Shown here: piece by piece, positions 34,014 to 44,685 of the stretch
How the letters are laid out: each line of letters begins with the position of its first letter
Numbering within the stretch: position 1 is the stretch's first letter
DNA from: Fistulifera solaris
Taxonomy: Eukaryota; Bacillariophyta; Bacillariophyceae; Naviculales; Stauroneidaceae
Direction: 5' to 3'
Assembly (NCBI GenBank): GCA_030295235.1
Contig: AP026125.1
Location: 2,108,001-2,172,000 of the forward strand
Length of the DNA: 64,000 nt
Translations under genes and position numbers: made by a program
The notes under the pieces: model-generated
Told to the model about the DNA's origin: nothing
The model's database searches: none
The model's input: only the letters and a program-made list of their open reading frames with translations

Positions 34014-36098
34014 ATGACATCATTACAAAGCAAAGATACCCCTTTATCTGTTCAAGAAGAAGCTTTCTTATACGAAACGGCGCTTATTGACTATCGGAAA
34101 ATTTTACAGACGACAACGACGTCTCCCAATGACACAGCAACAACCAAGGAAGACCGATTTTGCCAACAATTTACCGCTCGCGTCAATTTATTGTGCGCTG
34201 TACACAACAATCCTGTCTTTCGAGAGCGTACTGTACAAGATTTAGAAGAAGAATCGGATTCTTATGCGCAATTAATCGAATCAATCTTTGTTCAGAAATC
34301 ACGTCATAGAAGAAATCAACCACAGCAACTCACTCCTGTCTCGGTCAATGTGGACGGCTTTTTTGAAATGTATCCTGAATGTATGCGAAAATTTGGTGAT
34401 GATGATGATGAGTCAAGTGGGGATGAAGTAGAAGAAATCACCGAACAGCCCGAAGTTGTCGTTATGGAAACCAGCAAAGCGAAACGCATTGCCATTGACA
34501 AACCATATCCTTCGGTCAACAACTACCACCAAAAACCTGCTAACAATCCCTATGCGTCACGCCAGCACACCGAAAGTCATCCGCAAGTTACCAATCCTTC
34601 CTTGCCTTTCATTGAGCATTCTGTATCTCATCAACAACGTCCAGGATCCTGGCAAGATCCTACAACCAAGACGAATGGCACCAGTAGTAGTATTCACAAT
34701 CCATTTCAAACGGCTCGCGATGTATCATTAGCACCAGAGCCGTCGAACAAGACTTCAACTCATCATCAGCCGCAACATGCAAACAACAACAACAATCCCC
34801 CTATTCACTCCTTACCGGAGCACGCAAATGTCAACCATCATTGCACCCACAATCCCTATACGCCGCACAACAACTTTCAATCCACGGCTACTTCCTGGGA
34901 CCAACCTTCGCATGCTCCACCCGCAAATTTTCCGCCCGGTGGATACAATCCCTATCAACACAATTGTCCCAGTTTGTCATCGCCACCGCCACCACCTCCT
35001 ATGGAAATACGAGATTCCCTCAAACGGAAATTTGTACCACCCGTCAAGAGAGGATTGGCGAAAACCGTGCCTAGCGTATCGGATGGAGCGGCTGCCGCCA
35101 AGACCAGTCAAAATAACAAACCCGACAGCGAAAGTGATGATGATTTGCCGGAAGAACTCAAACGATTTGGTAAAGAATTGGTCGAAAAGATTGAATCCGA
35201 AATTATGGATCGTGGTGATCCGGTCACATTTGATGACATTGCCGGTTTGCTGGATGCCAAACAAACGGTACAAGAAGTGGTTTGCTGGCCCATGAAACGG
35301 CCCGATTTATTTACGGGTCTCCGACGGGCACCGAATGGTTTGTTGTTGTACGGACCTCCCGGTACCGGGAAAACGCTGATTGGCAAGGCCATCGCTCACG
35401 AATCGGGGGCTACCTTCTTTTCGATTTCCAGTTCTTCCTTGACCAGTAAATGGATTGGTGAGGGTGAAAAATTAGTTCGAACGCTGTTTGCTGTGGCGGG
35501 TGTACGTGAACCATCCGTGGTTTTCATTGACGAAATTGACTCGTTGTTGACCCAGCGTAAATCCGACGAAAACGAAGCATCGCGACGCATCAAAACGGAA
35601 TTCCTGGTACAACTGGACGGAACCGGAACGAGCGGACGAGGCCGCGTATTGATCATTGGCGCCACCAACCGTCCTCAAGAATTGGATGAGGCCGCCCGTC
35701 GTCGATTTACGAAACGATTGTATATTCCACTTCCCAACGAAGATGATCGAGAACGGTTGTTACGTGTACTACTGGACAACAACAAGCACAGTTTGGTGGA
35801 CAGTGAGATTGTGAAATTGGCCAAAGACACGGATGGTTTCAGTGGAGCCGATCTGAAAGCATTGTCGACGGATGCCGCTATGGGACCGATCCGTGAGTTG
35901 GGTTCTCGGGCGCTGGATGTGAACATTGATGATATTCCTCCGATTGCGTACAAGCACTTCCGGCAGGCCTTGCGTGGAATCAAACCCAGTGTGGCACCGT
36001 CTGATATGATTCAGTATGAAGAGTGGGATAAAACTTACGGCAGCAATCGAAGTCATGGAGAGGAGGGCGATGCCAAGGAAAGTGATGATGAACAATAA
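34014..36098 (+). CDS. FIGNL1: Fidgetin-like AAA ATPase (FIGNL1-type)
   Basis: Single exon, 694 residues from the ATG at 34014. The N-terminal 340 residues are disordered, Asn/His/Pro/Gln-rich. The meiotic-clade AAA module starts near residue 385: SEIMDRGDPVTFDDIAGL, CWPMKRPDLFTGLRRAPNGLLLYGPPGTGKT (Walker A), ATFFSISSSSLTSKWIGEGEKLVRTLF (pore loop), VVFIDEID (Walker B), GATNRPQELDEAARRRF (sensor 1, Arg fingers) and a C-terminal Vps4-type helix. The MDRGDPVTFDDIAGL and SSSLTSKWIGEGEKLVR wording is specific to FIGNL1/fidgetin. FIGNL1 dismantles RAD51 filaments; fidgetins sever microtubules. Expression may be affected by the satellite directly upstream. Confidence 0.85.
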   Translation: MTSLQSKDTPLSVQEEAFLYETALIDYRKILQTTTTSPNDTATTKEDRFCQQFTARVNLLCAVHNNPVFRERTVQDLEEESDSYAQLIESIFVQKSRHRRNQPQQLTPVSVNVDGFFEMYPECMRKFGDDDDESSGDEVEEITEQPEVVVMETSKAKRIAIDKPYPSVNNYHQKPANNPYASRQHTESHPQVTNPSLPFIEHSVSHQQRPGSWQDPTTKTNGTSSSIHNPFQTARDVSLAPEPSNKTSTHHQPQHANNNNNPPIHSLPEHANVNHHCTHNPYTPHNNFQSTATSWDQPSHAPPANFPPGGYNPYQHNCPSLSSPPPPPPMEIRDSLKRKFVPPVKRGLAKTVPSVSDGAAAAKTSQNNKPDSESDDDLPEELKRFGKELVEKIESEIMDRGDPVTFDDIAGLLDAKQTVQEVVCWPMKRPDLFTGLRRAPNGLLLYGPPGTGKTLIGKAIAHESGATFFSISSSSLTSKWIGEGEKLVRTLFAVAGVREPSVVFIDEIDSLLTQRKSDENEASRRIKTEFLVQLDGTGTSGRGRVLIIGATNRPQELDEAARRRFTKRLYIPLPNEDDRERLLRVLLDNNKHSLVDSEIVKLAKDTDGFSGADLKALSTDAAMGPIRELGSRALDVNIDDIPPIAYKHFRQALRGIKPSVAPSDMIQYEEWDKTYGSNRSHGEEGDAKESDDEQ

Positions 36099-36178
36099 GT
36101 AGCTTGGCTAAAACGCATGTTTGGCTTTGTACAAAAACCCGATACTTATAATGCAACGCCTTTGATTTTAAAGATACT

Positions 36179-39100
36179 TCAATGTGTTGCAACGACGAAA
36201 GAAAAAACACGCGCACCGACCGAGCAAATATCCCCGTTGCAAAGTGGAACGCTTCCTTCATCGTAGCTTAGTCGTCTTCCATTTACAGTGACAACATCAT
36301 CAACAGCTAAACAACTCATCTGAAAATCGCTCTCGGGAGTCGGGGCGAATCGAATGCATGCGGACGACTCGCTACAGGTTGCAGGGACGCCTCCTATATG
36401 ACAATCTATTCGTCCAATCGTGCCACCGATAGGTAGAACGCCAAGTCCAAGACGCTGATAGGCGTGCTGCGTTTTCTGGTTAGCACAACCGATCACAGAA
36501 ACTGTCCCTTGAATAACACTGATGAACTTTTCGTTTGCTCCATCCTCGTCGTAGTCCACAACTAGTAGCTGTATTGCTGTCATCAAATACTCTTTAGACC
36601 GAATTCCATTTGTGTCAACAAATGTTTGCAAATCCCATCCGCACGACGCTGGCGACAGCCCGAGGAGCATCGCGATACCTGCACGGTTGATGGATTGATC
36701 TGGTAAACAAGGTCGCGAAACTGGAGGTGCCGGCGACATCAGACTACCGCTATACAATGCATCCCGGGCTCCTTTCAGTCTTTTGGCAGCTATTGCCATG
36801 AGTTCGAGATCGTCAAGGTTTTCGAATTGACCGTTTCGAGATAAAATTGAAGCTCTTGCCACACCTTTAGTGATGATTCCCGTTATGGACTCCTTTAACC
36901 TGGCTGAGACAGTGGTCGAAAGACTTTTCCCTTTCTTTTCCGACAGGACTTTAATTTTCTTTTCGCTTCCCAAATTACCAGTGCTAGATCGTTTTCGTTT
37001 TGGAGATTTTTCGGTCGTCAACGGCAATTCTGGCTTAGCGACATCTGCGTCATCGTCTTTCTTCTTCGTGGGAGTACGTTTCTTTTTTTCGGTAATAAGC
37101 TCGGGAGCAGAAATTTTACCTTCTGCTATGTCTTGCTTTTCACGTTCATAGGCAGCGGCTGCTTCTTCGCCTTCTTTTTGTGCCTGCCTAGTAGCCTCTT
37201 CACCATAAAGGATAAGGTGTGCCCATGCGTAAATGGCAGCTGCGTCCCATTCACTGTCAAATGTCCCCAGGTAATGATTTTGTCCCATAAAAGAAATCTG
37301 ACTCTGCCATCGGTCGTGACCTTTTCTTGCTTGTCGACAAACCCCTCGGTACGCATACACATGTCTCTTTGAATTACCTCCAGTTCTTGACGTTTGGCGG
37401 GGGTCTCGAAGAAGAGGTTTTACATCTGGGGGTAGATCCTTCGCAAACATTGTGAGCGTTTGAACACGTACATTTCAAAATTCAGAAGGCGCTTACCTTG
37501 ATATTGATGACCGAAAGAGCAGGTACGACGTTCGCAGCACTGCCACCGAGGCCACTGGTTGTTGATAGAATGTCTTCATACACGATGCGGCTTCCGTCTT
37601 CGCTGAAGTTACATTCAACATGCTGGTTCTTTTTCCTATTCATTTTGATAATCTCATCGTATTTCCGAGCAGCATCGTCAAGAGCATCAAAAAACAAGAT
37701 GGACTCTTCTCTCTCACTCTCTGTTACCCTTTCCCCGTCGACTTTGATAAAGTGTTTGCCAGTGGGGTTAATCCATACTCCACGGTATCCAGGTACTCTG
37801 ATTGAGCCATCGGGGTCCTTTTCTTCTCCACTTAGTGGCCCCGAATGTGATGGCCCAGGTCTTCCTCCTTTCTTTTTCCCACACCACTCTTTGGACCGCC
37901 ACCTTGCCCTACAGTGGGAGGAGCGCCACTCAAGCCAAGGTTATCACTGTCGTTGGCTACAGCTATTAATGAAAATCACGATATTTGAGGCCAAGTATCA
38001 GTACAAATCACGCATAGTAGTGGATTGATTTTCTACACTTACCTAAGGCGCTAACGCCACACGATCGTTCATGATGGGTTCTCGCCATAGAAGTAACACA
38101 ATCCGTACTGCACGTACGACAAAGCCAAGTTCCAGGAGGGGCATGTAAAGCCGAAACCTGGAACAGCATCACATTGAGAAGCACATAGAATAATGACAGA
38201 AGTTCACATAGACTCTACTCACATGCTGCCGCAGGCCTTGTTCCGACCCAAAGTGTCGTCCGCAACATACAGCCATTCTATATGCTAGTGTTCCCGCTAC
38301 CTGACCACTCGCTCCTGACGATGTAGTCGACGAAGCGGTCGTGACCTCTTCGCACAAATGTCCATGCGTCTGTGATAATTTCATTACATCCAGAATAGGT
38401 TCCAATCTTGCGCTGCCCAACTCATAGCGAAGCCAAGCTTGTTCTAGATTGCTACCGAGCCAATTTAGAGTCCATCGGCGTGATGAAGACACCTTCCCGC
38501 TTGAAACAAACTCCTCATCTGTCACCACGCGTGGTACGGGGCTACTTGCACTTAAATCATCGGATCCTAGACTGCCGGATAGACTTTCTACGGCAATCGT
38601 ATCCATGTTTGTCTCCTCAATGTCCCCGGTATGATGAATTATCATCGAGCGTGCCACGAGTCGCCGAAAGTGATCCATACTATCGGCGTCGCTTGCTATT
38701 CGACTCCTGTCCCATTCTTCACGAACGCAGTCGGCGAAATGAGGCAAAACCAAAGAAACAAGACCAGAAACAGGAACCACTTCTAAATTATTCCTTTGCT
38801 GCGTAGCAAATGTACTCGTAGTGACGACTCGATGACGTGTCGTCAAGCCAACTTTGCCTCTTTCGCTATACTGGCAGGAATACTATCCAGTTGAAAATCC
38901 CACTCTTTGAATATTGGCGTTCCGGCTAACCCGATATGTTGATCGTTCGTGCTAAATATCCCTGTATCCCACAGGCTGTGGATGGAAGAGTTGGTATCGC
39001 TCTGAGCGGCTGCCATGAACCCTACTCCCTGGTCCACGACGGTGATGTCAAAAGGTATCTGGCAAAAATGTAAGTAATCTTTCAGGAAGGTTTTGTATGA

Positions 39101-40375
39101 AGTGATCAACACATGGAAAGGCGAGTCAGAAAGCCCGTTTGCTTGTGGAAAGTATCTCCTCCATTGACGTCGACTACGTCGTGACCCGCCGTAGGGTAAA
39201 GCTCGAAGGGAGCGAGATTCGTTGGCCGTTATAAGCCCTAGATGCTCTTGCACAGTAAGAAACTCTTGTGCATAAAGATCAACCTCTGGCTCCGTAGTGA
39301 TAATCAAATGCGGCCCCATTCGATCTCTCAATATGTCGGCAATGCGTCCATGTCGATTTTTCCAGTCCAAATCCTGATAGATAGCGTGTCCAGCACCTTT
39401 TTCTAAAATACTCAAAAATCGTCCCCGGCACTTGTTCCGCCACCACTCCGTAATCGCCGCATCATTCGGCTGATAAGGAATGGAATGTTCCATTTCGTGG
39501 TCGCTATCGTCGTCGTCACTGATAATCGCTTGATGTCGCTCGCGCCAATCAAAAAGATTCGGCAATTTCAAAAATCCTGACTGTGACTGCGATGCTGCGT
39601 AATCCAGCCTGTTCCGACGCCTTAGATCCGAGCGTCGTATAGCATTTTCAACGACTTGGATCGTCCGTTGACCTAAAGTTTGTGCTTCAATGACCACAGC
39701 GCCTAAATTAATATTGCTCGTCGATTTCTTGCCGATTTCGGGATTCTGAGGTACCGCCAAAATGTCAATATCACTTCCCGGTGTCAAGGCCGTCCAAGCC
39801 ATATTTCCCGCGGCACATAGAATGGCTCTGGAACTTGTGAAACGAAAGTCCAGAGCTGCTGCAGATGAAGCCGGAGTATTGCGGGTAAATTTGGGACCTT
39901 CGGAGGATGCAGGGACAATTGACTCCACGGGAACTTTAGGCGTCGAGGATGTAGTATCCTTTTTAGTTATTTTTTCGTCGGCTTGGGATTCATCCTCTTT
40001 GATGCTTTTCCGTTTCGCGTATTCCTTGTTTTCATGCGATCGACGTAAACAATCGATTCGCTTCTTTTGAAGCTCTTTGTACTCCAGTAACTTATCTGGT
40101 AGCTTGGACGCACAATCTTCGTCTTCTTCATCAACTTGGTCTTTTTCTCCTTTGAGGTATGATTGCTTTTCAATAGCATCAATAAGTGTGGATGCAGCAA
40201 TGTCAAAGATAGAAGGAAGAATGTCTTTCAGTGCCTGCCGTTTGCGCTCGGCTGCTTCGTGATCGAATCGTGTCGAAACCAGAGGTTCCCGCAAAACGGT
40301 TTCTTCCCACAAATCCAGTCGATCATCTTTGAGTTGCTGCGCTGCATCTCGAAGTCTCCAAGGTTTTTCTTCCAT
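36179..40375 (-). CDS. Multi-domain chromatin-type protein: degenerate INO80-like SNF2 lobe, zinc finger, AP2, FHA
   Basis: Coding blocks run 40375-38843, 38846-38223, 38157-about 38045, about 37965-37497 and 37438-36179, with GTGAGT..TCCAG, GTAAGT..AATAG and GTAAGC..GAAG introns. At about 39360-38900 the frame reads LIITTEPEVDLYAQEF, ALPYGGSRRSRRQWRRYF, PFHVLITSYKTFLKDYLHF, DITVVDQG and HIGLAGTPIF, lining up with INO80 motifs Ia-III. Walker A is absent and DEAH is replaced by DQGV. A Cys/His finger (CCGRHFGSEQGLRQH, then WLCRTCSTDC) follows, then an AP2-like YRGVWINPTGKHF repeat, a full AP2 domain (YRGVCRQ..YLGTFDSEWDAAAIYAWAH) and a C-terminal FHA-like domain (LGVLPIGGTIGR..VTVNGRRL). Two frame changes (near 38848 and the T5 run 37873-37877) each need one added base. 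That all blocks form one gene is inference from continuous phase. Confidence 0.6.
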
Positions 40376-40558
40376 TTGACGAGGAACAACAATGCTGATA
40401 AAGGCTGATGATACGACTTTAAAATGATCGACACAGCTTCAGTGTCAATGCAATCAGGCCAATGAATACAACTCTCCAAAATCCAGTCTTCTTTGTAGAT
40501 TGTATTGCAAGGTCAAGGCACCGCGCGGGCAAGCGCCATGGTCAAGAAGATATTGCAT

Positions 40559-40587
40559 CGTGCAACGTGCAACGTGCAACGTGCAAC
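40559..40587 (+). repeat. Four tandem CGTGCAA heptamers
   Basis: CGTGCAA is repeated four times without interruption, in the divergent spacer upstream of the minus-strand SNF2/AP2 gene. It may be a microsatellite or a clustered binding site. Confidence 0.7.
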
Positions 40588-40616
40588 CCATCGACGATGA
40601 CACGGTAAACTACGAG

Positions 40617-40680
40617 GTACGTGGATTCCACGTAGGCCTCGTAGGGAAATTCTATCGACAGAGGGGGAATCCGGATATTG
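40617..40680 (+). repeat. CTACGTG/CACGTAG element, copy 2
   Basis: Near-perfect palindrome GTACGTGGATTCCACGTAG followed by GCCTCGTAGGGAAAT, TATCGACAGAGGGGG and CCGGATATTG. Same family as the copies at 7426, 40836, 51787 and 52007. Confidence 0.85.
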
Positions 40681-40835
40681 TTCATGTCATACTTTCTCGT
40701 TTATTGGCTCTACAAAAGCCGAACCATAGAAATAGTGTCTCCCACAATAAGCTTAAATAAAATGATCTAGGCATCAACACTCCTGGACTTTCAAACATGA
40801 TTTAAATCAAAAAGATGCGATGACGACTCGAAAGT

Positions 40836-40898
40836 CTACGTGGATTCCACGTAGGCCTCGTAGGGAAATTTATCAACAGAGGGCAAACCCGGATATTA
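40836..40898 (+). repeat. CTACGTG/CACGTAG element, copy 3
   Basis: CTACGTGGATTCCACGTAG, then GCCTCGTAGGGAAATTTATC, ACAGAGGG and CCGGATATT. It lies about 220 bases from copy 2 in the same orientation and about 100 bases upstream of the ORF at 40996. Confidence 0.85.
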
Positions 40899-40995
40899 CT
40901 TCTGTTGGTTTGTCCGTTGTCCGTCAATGTTCATGACACCTCACGTTTTCAATCCGAACTCCGAACACATCGCGTGGTACTGATTTTCTATAGAG

Positions 40996-41202
40996 ATGTT
41001 CGCTCGTCTTATTTCCGGCACTTTGCCTGTCCCCACGGGACTATTACGAAGAACAATACTATTGCATACAAAGTATAACGAAGTCTTCAACATTGAGTCA
41101 CGAAAGAACGAGGGACACCCGCAGCGCACGCGGCCGAGCGACGAAGAAAACGAAGACAAAGACAGCGCAAACGAACGAAAACTGGAGCAAGCAGCCATTT
41201 GA
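40996..41202 (+). CDS. Possible short protein with presequence-like N-terminus
   Basis: 68-codon frame from ATG. It begins MFARLISGTLPVPTGLLRR, a basic, acid-free start that shares MFARL with the next gene downstream, then becomes highly charged. No domain recognised. It could be a mis-framed first exon or a 5'-leader frame of the 41360 gene. Confidence 0.25.
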   Translation: MFARLISGTLPVPTGLLRRTILLHTKYNEVFNIESRKNEGHPQRTRPSDEENEDKDSANERKLEQAAI

Positions 41203-41359
41203 AGGCAACTGCAAGGAAGACAATTCATAACATCGTGTTCAAAGCATAATTGAAAGCAGGAGTATCTGTCACACTCGTACGATATTGCTTACAACCGTCG
41301 GAAGAAAGCGCTAATTGATAGAAAAATAACAGAGCACACACGAGACACGCACACTCGAA

Positions 41360-41758
41360 ATGTTTGCAAGACTTAACGCTGTAACTCGACACAATGCTGC
41401 AAGTCAGTCATGGATGCGTTCGACTTGTAGAGCGATGCATTACAAACTTCCTTGGGAGAAAGAGCAACCACGGACTGTTCCGGAAACCGCGGTGATTCCG
41501 GATCACATTGGCTGGGTAACAATTAACGAAGGGACTTGGAAAGCCGAAATGGCGCGACAAGTACCGGGCGTCCCTCTTACGGTGGGATCGTGGTGGGCTA
41601 TTGAAGACAACGAAACTGACGAACAAGGTGAAGCTAATCGAATGGATCTTATGAATCGCAACTCGCGTTTCGGAAAGAAAGCAAACGGCGGCAAACGAGC
41701 ATGCTCGCGTCAGGCGCGAAGAACGAAGAGACGCGCCTTTGGCAATCATCGACGCTAA
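41360..41758 (+). CDS. Small basic protein, predicted mitochondrial
   Basis: 132 residues, single exon, ATG at 41360. The first 28 residues (MFARLNAVTRHNAASQSWMRSTCRA) have the Arg/Ser/Ala composition of a mitochondrial presequence with no acids. A middle segment (PDHIGWVTINEGTWKAEMARQVPGVPLTVGSWW) looks folded. The C-terminus is strongly basic (FGKKANGGKRACSRQARR, then KRRAFGNHRR), as in mitochondrial ribosomal or RNA-associated proteins. I do not recognise the family. Confidence 0.6.
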   Translation: MFARLNAVTRHNAASQSWMRSTCRAMHYKLPWEKEQPRTVPETAVIPDHIGWVTINEGTWKAEMARQVPGVPLTVGSWWAIEDNETDEQGEANRMDLMNRNSRFGKKANGGKRACSRQARRTKRRAFGNHRR

Positions 41759-42119
41759 ATGCAAGTAAATTCGATAACATGGAGCGTAATCTCCTTTTGG
41801 ACTATAAAGGTTTATTTTCTTTGTCGAAGAAGGATTGTCGTATTAGAAAACATTTCAATTAAAAACATTTGACGAATGCTGCGAACCGCAATATCTCTTG
41901 ACAATGAGGACGTGAAAAGCACGAAAATATGTCAAAATTAGTAGATTAAAGCTTGCAGGAGAGCTGCAAACTAGCAAACGCAAGTGCCTGGACAAGTTTG
42001 CCTACTTCCATTTCAGTTGTATTTCCCTTATGATTAATTTCAAATTTGACAATTGTACATGGATCACTTCATCGAATAGGTAGAACGTCTTGACAACGTC
42101 CTTAGCTTAATAAGCTCTT
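41759..42119. other. Intergenic region, no gene seen
   Basis: About 360 bases between the small basic protein and the tandem array. AT-rich, with no frame or element I can support. Confidence 0.4.
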
Positions 42120-43470
42120 TATGATCTAAAACCACGAGGTCAAAAGGTTATTGAAGGTGCACATATTTTTTTTTATATGACAAAACCTGGTCCAGAATTT
42201 CTGGACTGATACAGATTTTCTGTATGATGAGATCGCGGAGATCGCGGATTCCAGAATTTCTGGAATGTACTTGGAAACGATGTTTGGTGAAAAACAGCGG
42301 TTTCAAATTGGCTGGAACTAGCTCGGAAGCTCTTCATGATCTATAACAGAGAATGAGGTAAAAAGGTTATTGAAGGTGCACATAATTTTTGCGAGATGAA
42401 AACACGTGGTCCTGAATTTCTGGACTGATACAGATTTTCTGTATGATGAGATCGCGGAGATCGCGGATTCCAGAATTTCTGGAATGTACTTGGAAACGAT
42501 GTTTGGTGAAAAACAGCGGTTTCAAATTGGCTGGAACTAGCTCGGAAGCTCTTCATTGATCTATAACAGAGAATGAGGTAAAAAGGTTATTGAAGGTGCA
42601 CATAATTTTTGCGAGATGAAAACACGTGGTCCAGAATTTCTGGACCGATACAGATTTTCTGTATGATGAGATCGCGGATTCCAGAATTCCTGGAATGTAC
42701 TTGGAAACGATGTTTGGTGAAAAACAGCGGTTTCAAATTGGCTGGAACTAGCTCGGAAGCTCTTCATGATCTATAGCAGAGAATGAGGTAAAAAGGTTAT
42801 TGAAGGTGCACATACTCTCTGTGAGGCGAAAAGACCTGGTCCAGAATTTCTGGACCGATACAGAGTTTCTGTATGATGAGATCGCGGATTCCAGAATTTC
42901 TGGAATGTACTTGGAAACGATGTTTGCTGAAAAACAGCGGTTTCAAATTGGCTGGAACTAGCTCGGAAGCTCTTCATTGATCTATAACAGAGAATGAGGT
43001 AAAAAGGTTATTGAAGGTGCACATAATTTTTGCGAGATGAAAACACGTGGTCCAGAATTTCTGGACCGATACAGATTTTCTGTATGATGAGATCGCGGAT
43101 TCCAGAATTCCTGGAATGTACTTGGAAACGATGTTTGGTGAAAAACAGCGGTTTCAAATTGGCTGGAACTAGCTCGGAAGCTCTTCATGATCTATAGCAG
43201 AGAATGAGGTAAAAAGGTTATTGAAGGTGCACATACTCTCTGTGAGGCGAAAAGACCTGGTCCAGAATTTCTGGACCGATACAGAGTTTCTGTATGATGA
43301 GATCGCGGATTCCAGAATTTCTGGAATGTACTTGGAAACGATGTTTGCTGAAAAACAGCGGTTTCAAATTGGCTGGAACTAGCTCGGAAGTTTGCTGTGA
43401 TCTATAAAAATGAGGTCAAAAGGTTATTGAAGGTGCACATACTCTCTGTGAGATGAAAACACCTGAAGTC
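42120..43470. repeat. ~210-bp tandem array carrying the palindromes (array 3)
   Basis: The anchor AGGTTATTGAAGGTGCACAT occurs at 42145, 42364, 42584, 42794, 43005, 43215 and 43421, spacing 206-220. Each complete unit carries in order GGTCCAGAATTTCTGGACC, ACAGATTTTCTGT and TTCCAGAATTTCTGGAA, i.e. the same three palindromes as arrays 1 and 4, set in unrelated longer sequence (GAAACGATGTTTGGTG, CAGCGGTTTCAAATTGGCTG). The units starting 42584 and 43005 are almost identical, as are 42794 and 43215, indicating a two-unit (~420 bp) duplication. Four minus-strand 68-71 codon frames are repeat artefacts. Confidence 0.95.
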
Positions 43471-43682
43471 AGCTGCAGTCATGTGAATCAGTTATCAAAC
43501 ACGAAACCGTCATCCCGCCGTCCGCCATTTTAACCATTCTCCACCAATTTTCTCGCGACACGTAAAATTTTTTTCTTTATTCTTTCCACTCTTTATTGTT
43601 GCTGCTTAGTGTCAACCATTTTACGACCAAGTTAACGAATATTTCGTTCATTTCACATTAGTAAACTTTGCATTTCATTCTC

Positions 43683-44622
43683 ATGTCACGTCCGGAATTG
43701 ACTGGCCCGGCCGCACATTTCTACAATGAAAAGAGGCGCGCAAATATGATTCGTCGTCTCGCATGGTCGGTGTGCAACGGGAAATTACGGAACGAGCGAT
43801 TGAATTGTTGCGTCTCGATCATTCGCAACCGGCCTACGTATTAGATATCGGCTGTGGTTCGGGGCTTTCTGGACAAGTACTGGAAGAAAAGGGTCATTTC
43901 TGGTTGGGTTGTGATGTATCTCGCGACATGTTGCTGGTGGCGCAAGAGCGCATGCACAATCAAGCTAACGACGACGACGATGATGAAGGAGAAAGCGACG
44001 ACGAAAGCATGGACGGTGAAAGCAACAAACAACAACGTAAATCGACAGGAGATCTTATGCACCATGATATGGGGACAGGATTGCCGTTTCGACCAGCCAC
44101 GTTTGATGCATGCATCTCGATTTCGGCCCTGCAATGGCTTTGCTACTCCAACGCGGCCCACCAGAATCCGCGTAGACGTTTGACCCGATTCTTCTCGTCA
44201 TTATATACAGTTCTCAAACGCGGTGGAAGAGCTGTGTTACAATTCTACCCCGAGACGGCCGAACAGGCTGTCCTCATCACTGAATGCGCCACACGAGTCG
44301 GCTTCGCTGGTGGTGTCGTTGTGGATTATCCCAACTCGGCAAAAGCCAAGAAACACTATCTAGTACTCAGTTTCGACCGCAATTCCGAGCAAAAGCGCAA
44401 AGCGGCGCTGAAAGATGGTTTGAGCTCGGCGGCAGAAGAGCCACAATCGGTTCTCGTGACCGGCGCGAGTCGAGAAGGAGCCAAAAAAGCGCCCATTCGC
44501 AAAAAGAAGGGTGTCAAGACAAAGGAATGGGTTGTCCACAAAAGGAGACCCAGCGCAAGAAAGGAAAAGCGGTTCGTCCCGACACCAAATACACAGCTCG
44601 TCGGCGTCCTACCAAATTCTAG
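43683..44622 (+). CDS. BUD23: 18S rRNA (guanine-N7)-methyltransferase BUD23, two frame breaks
   Basis: Starts MSRPELTGPAAHFYNEKRRA at 43683, the BUD23/WBSCR22 signature. One missing A in AAA at 43742-43744 shifts the frame to YDSSSRMVGVQREITERAIELL. The SAM-binding motif VLDIGCGSGLSG, LGCDVSRDML, then PFRPATFDACISISALQWLC and LYTVLKRGGRAVLQFYPE follow. An acidic insertion (DDDDDEGESDDES) splits the fold near residue 100. A second missing A (AAAA at 44540-44543) restores the family's basic C-terminus ending RPDTKYTARRRPTKF with stop at 44620-44622. The enzyme with TRMT112 methylates 18S rRNA during small-subunit export. Both breaks are read as sequence errors. Confidence 0.9.
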
Positions 44623-44685
44623 TATTACTGTTCTTACTCCGTATTACCTTCATGTTCAAATTTATAGTTGTTAACCTATCGTACG

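Noticed and set aside
42341-43188. Four near-identical 68-71-codon minus-strand frames (MKSFRASSSQFETAVF..)
   Set aside because: One frame per satellite unit, with no shared start context or continuation; repeat artefact.
44284-44622. 112-codon frame as a separate gene
   Set aside because: Its C-terminal part is the true BUD23 C-terminus in a shifted frame; the rest is a shadow.
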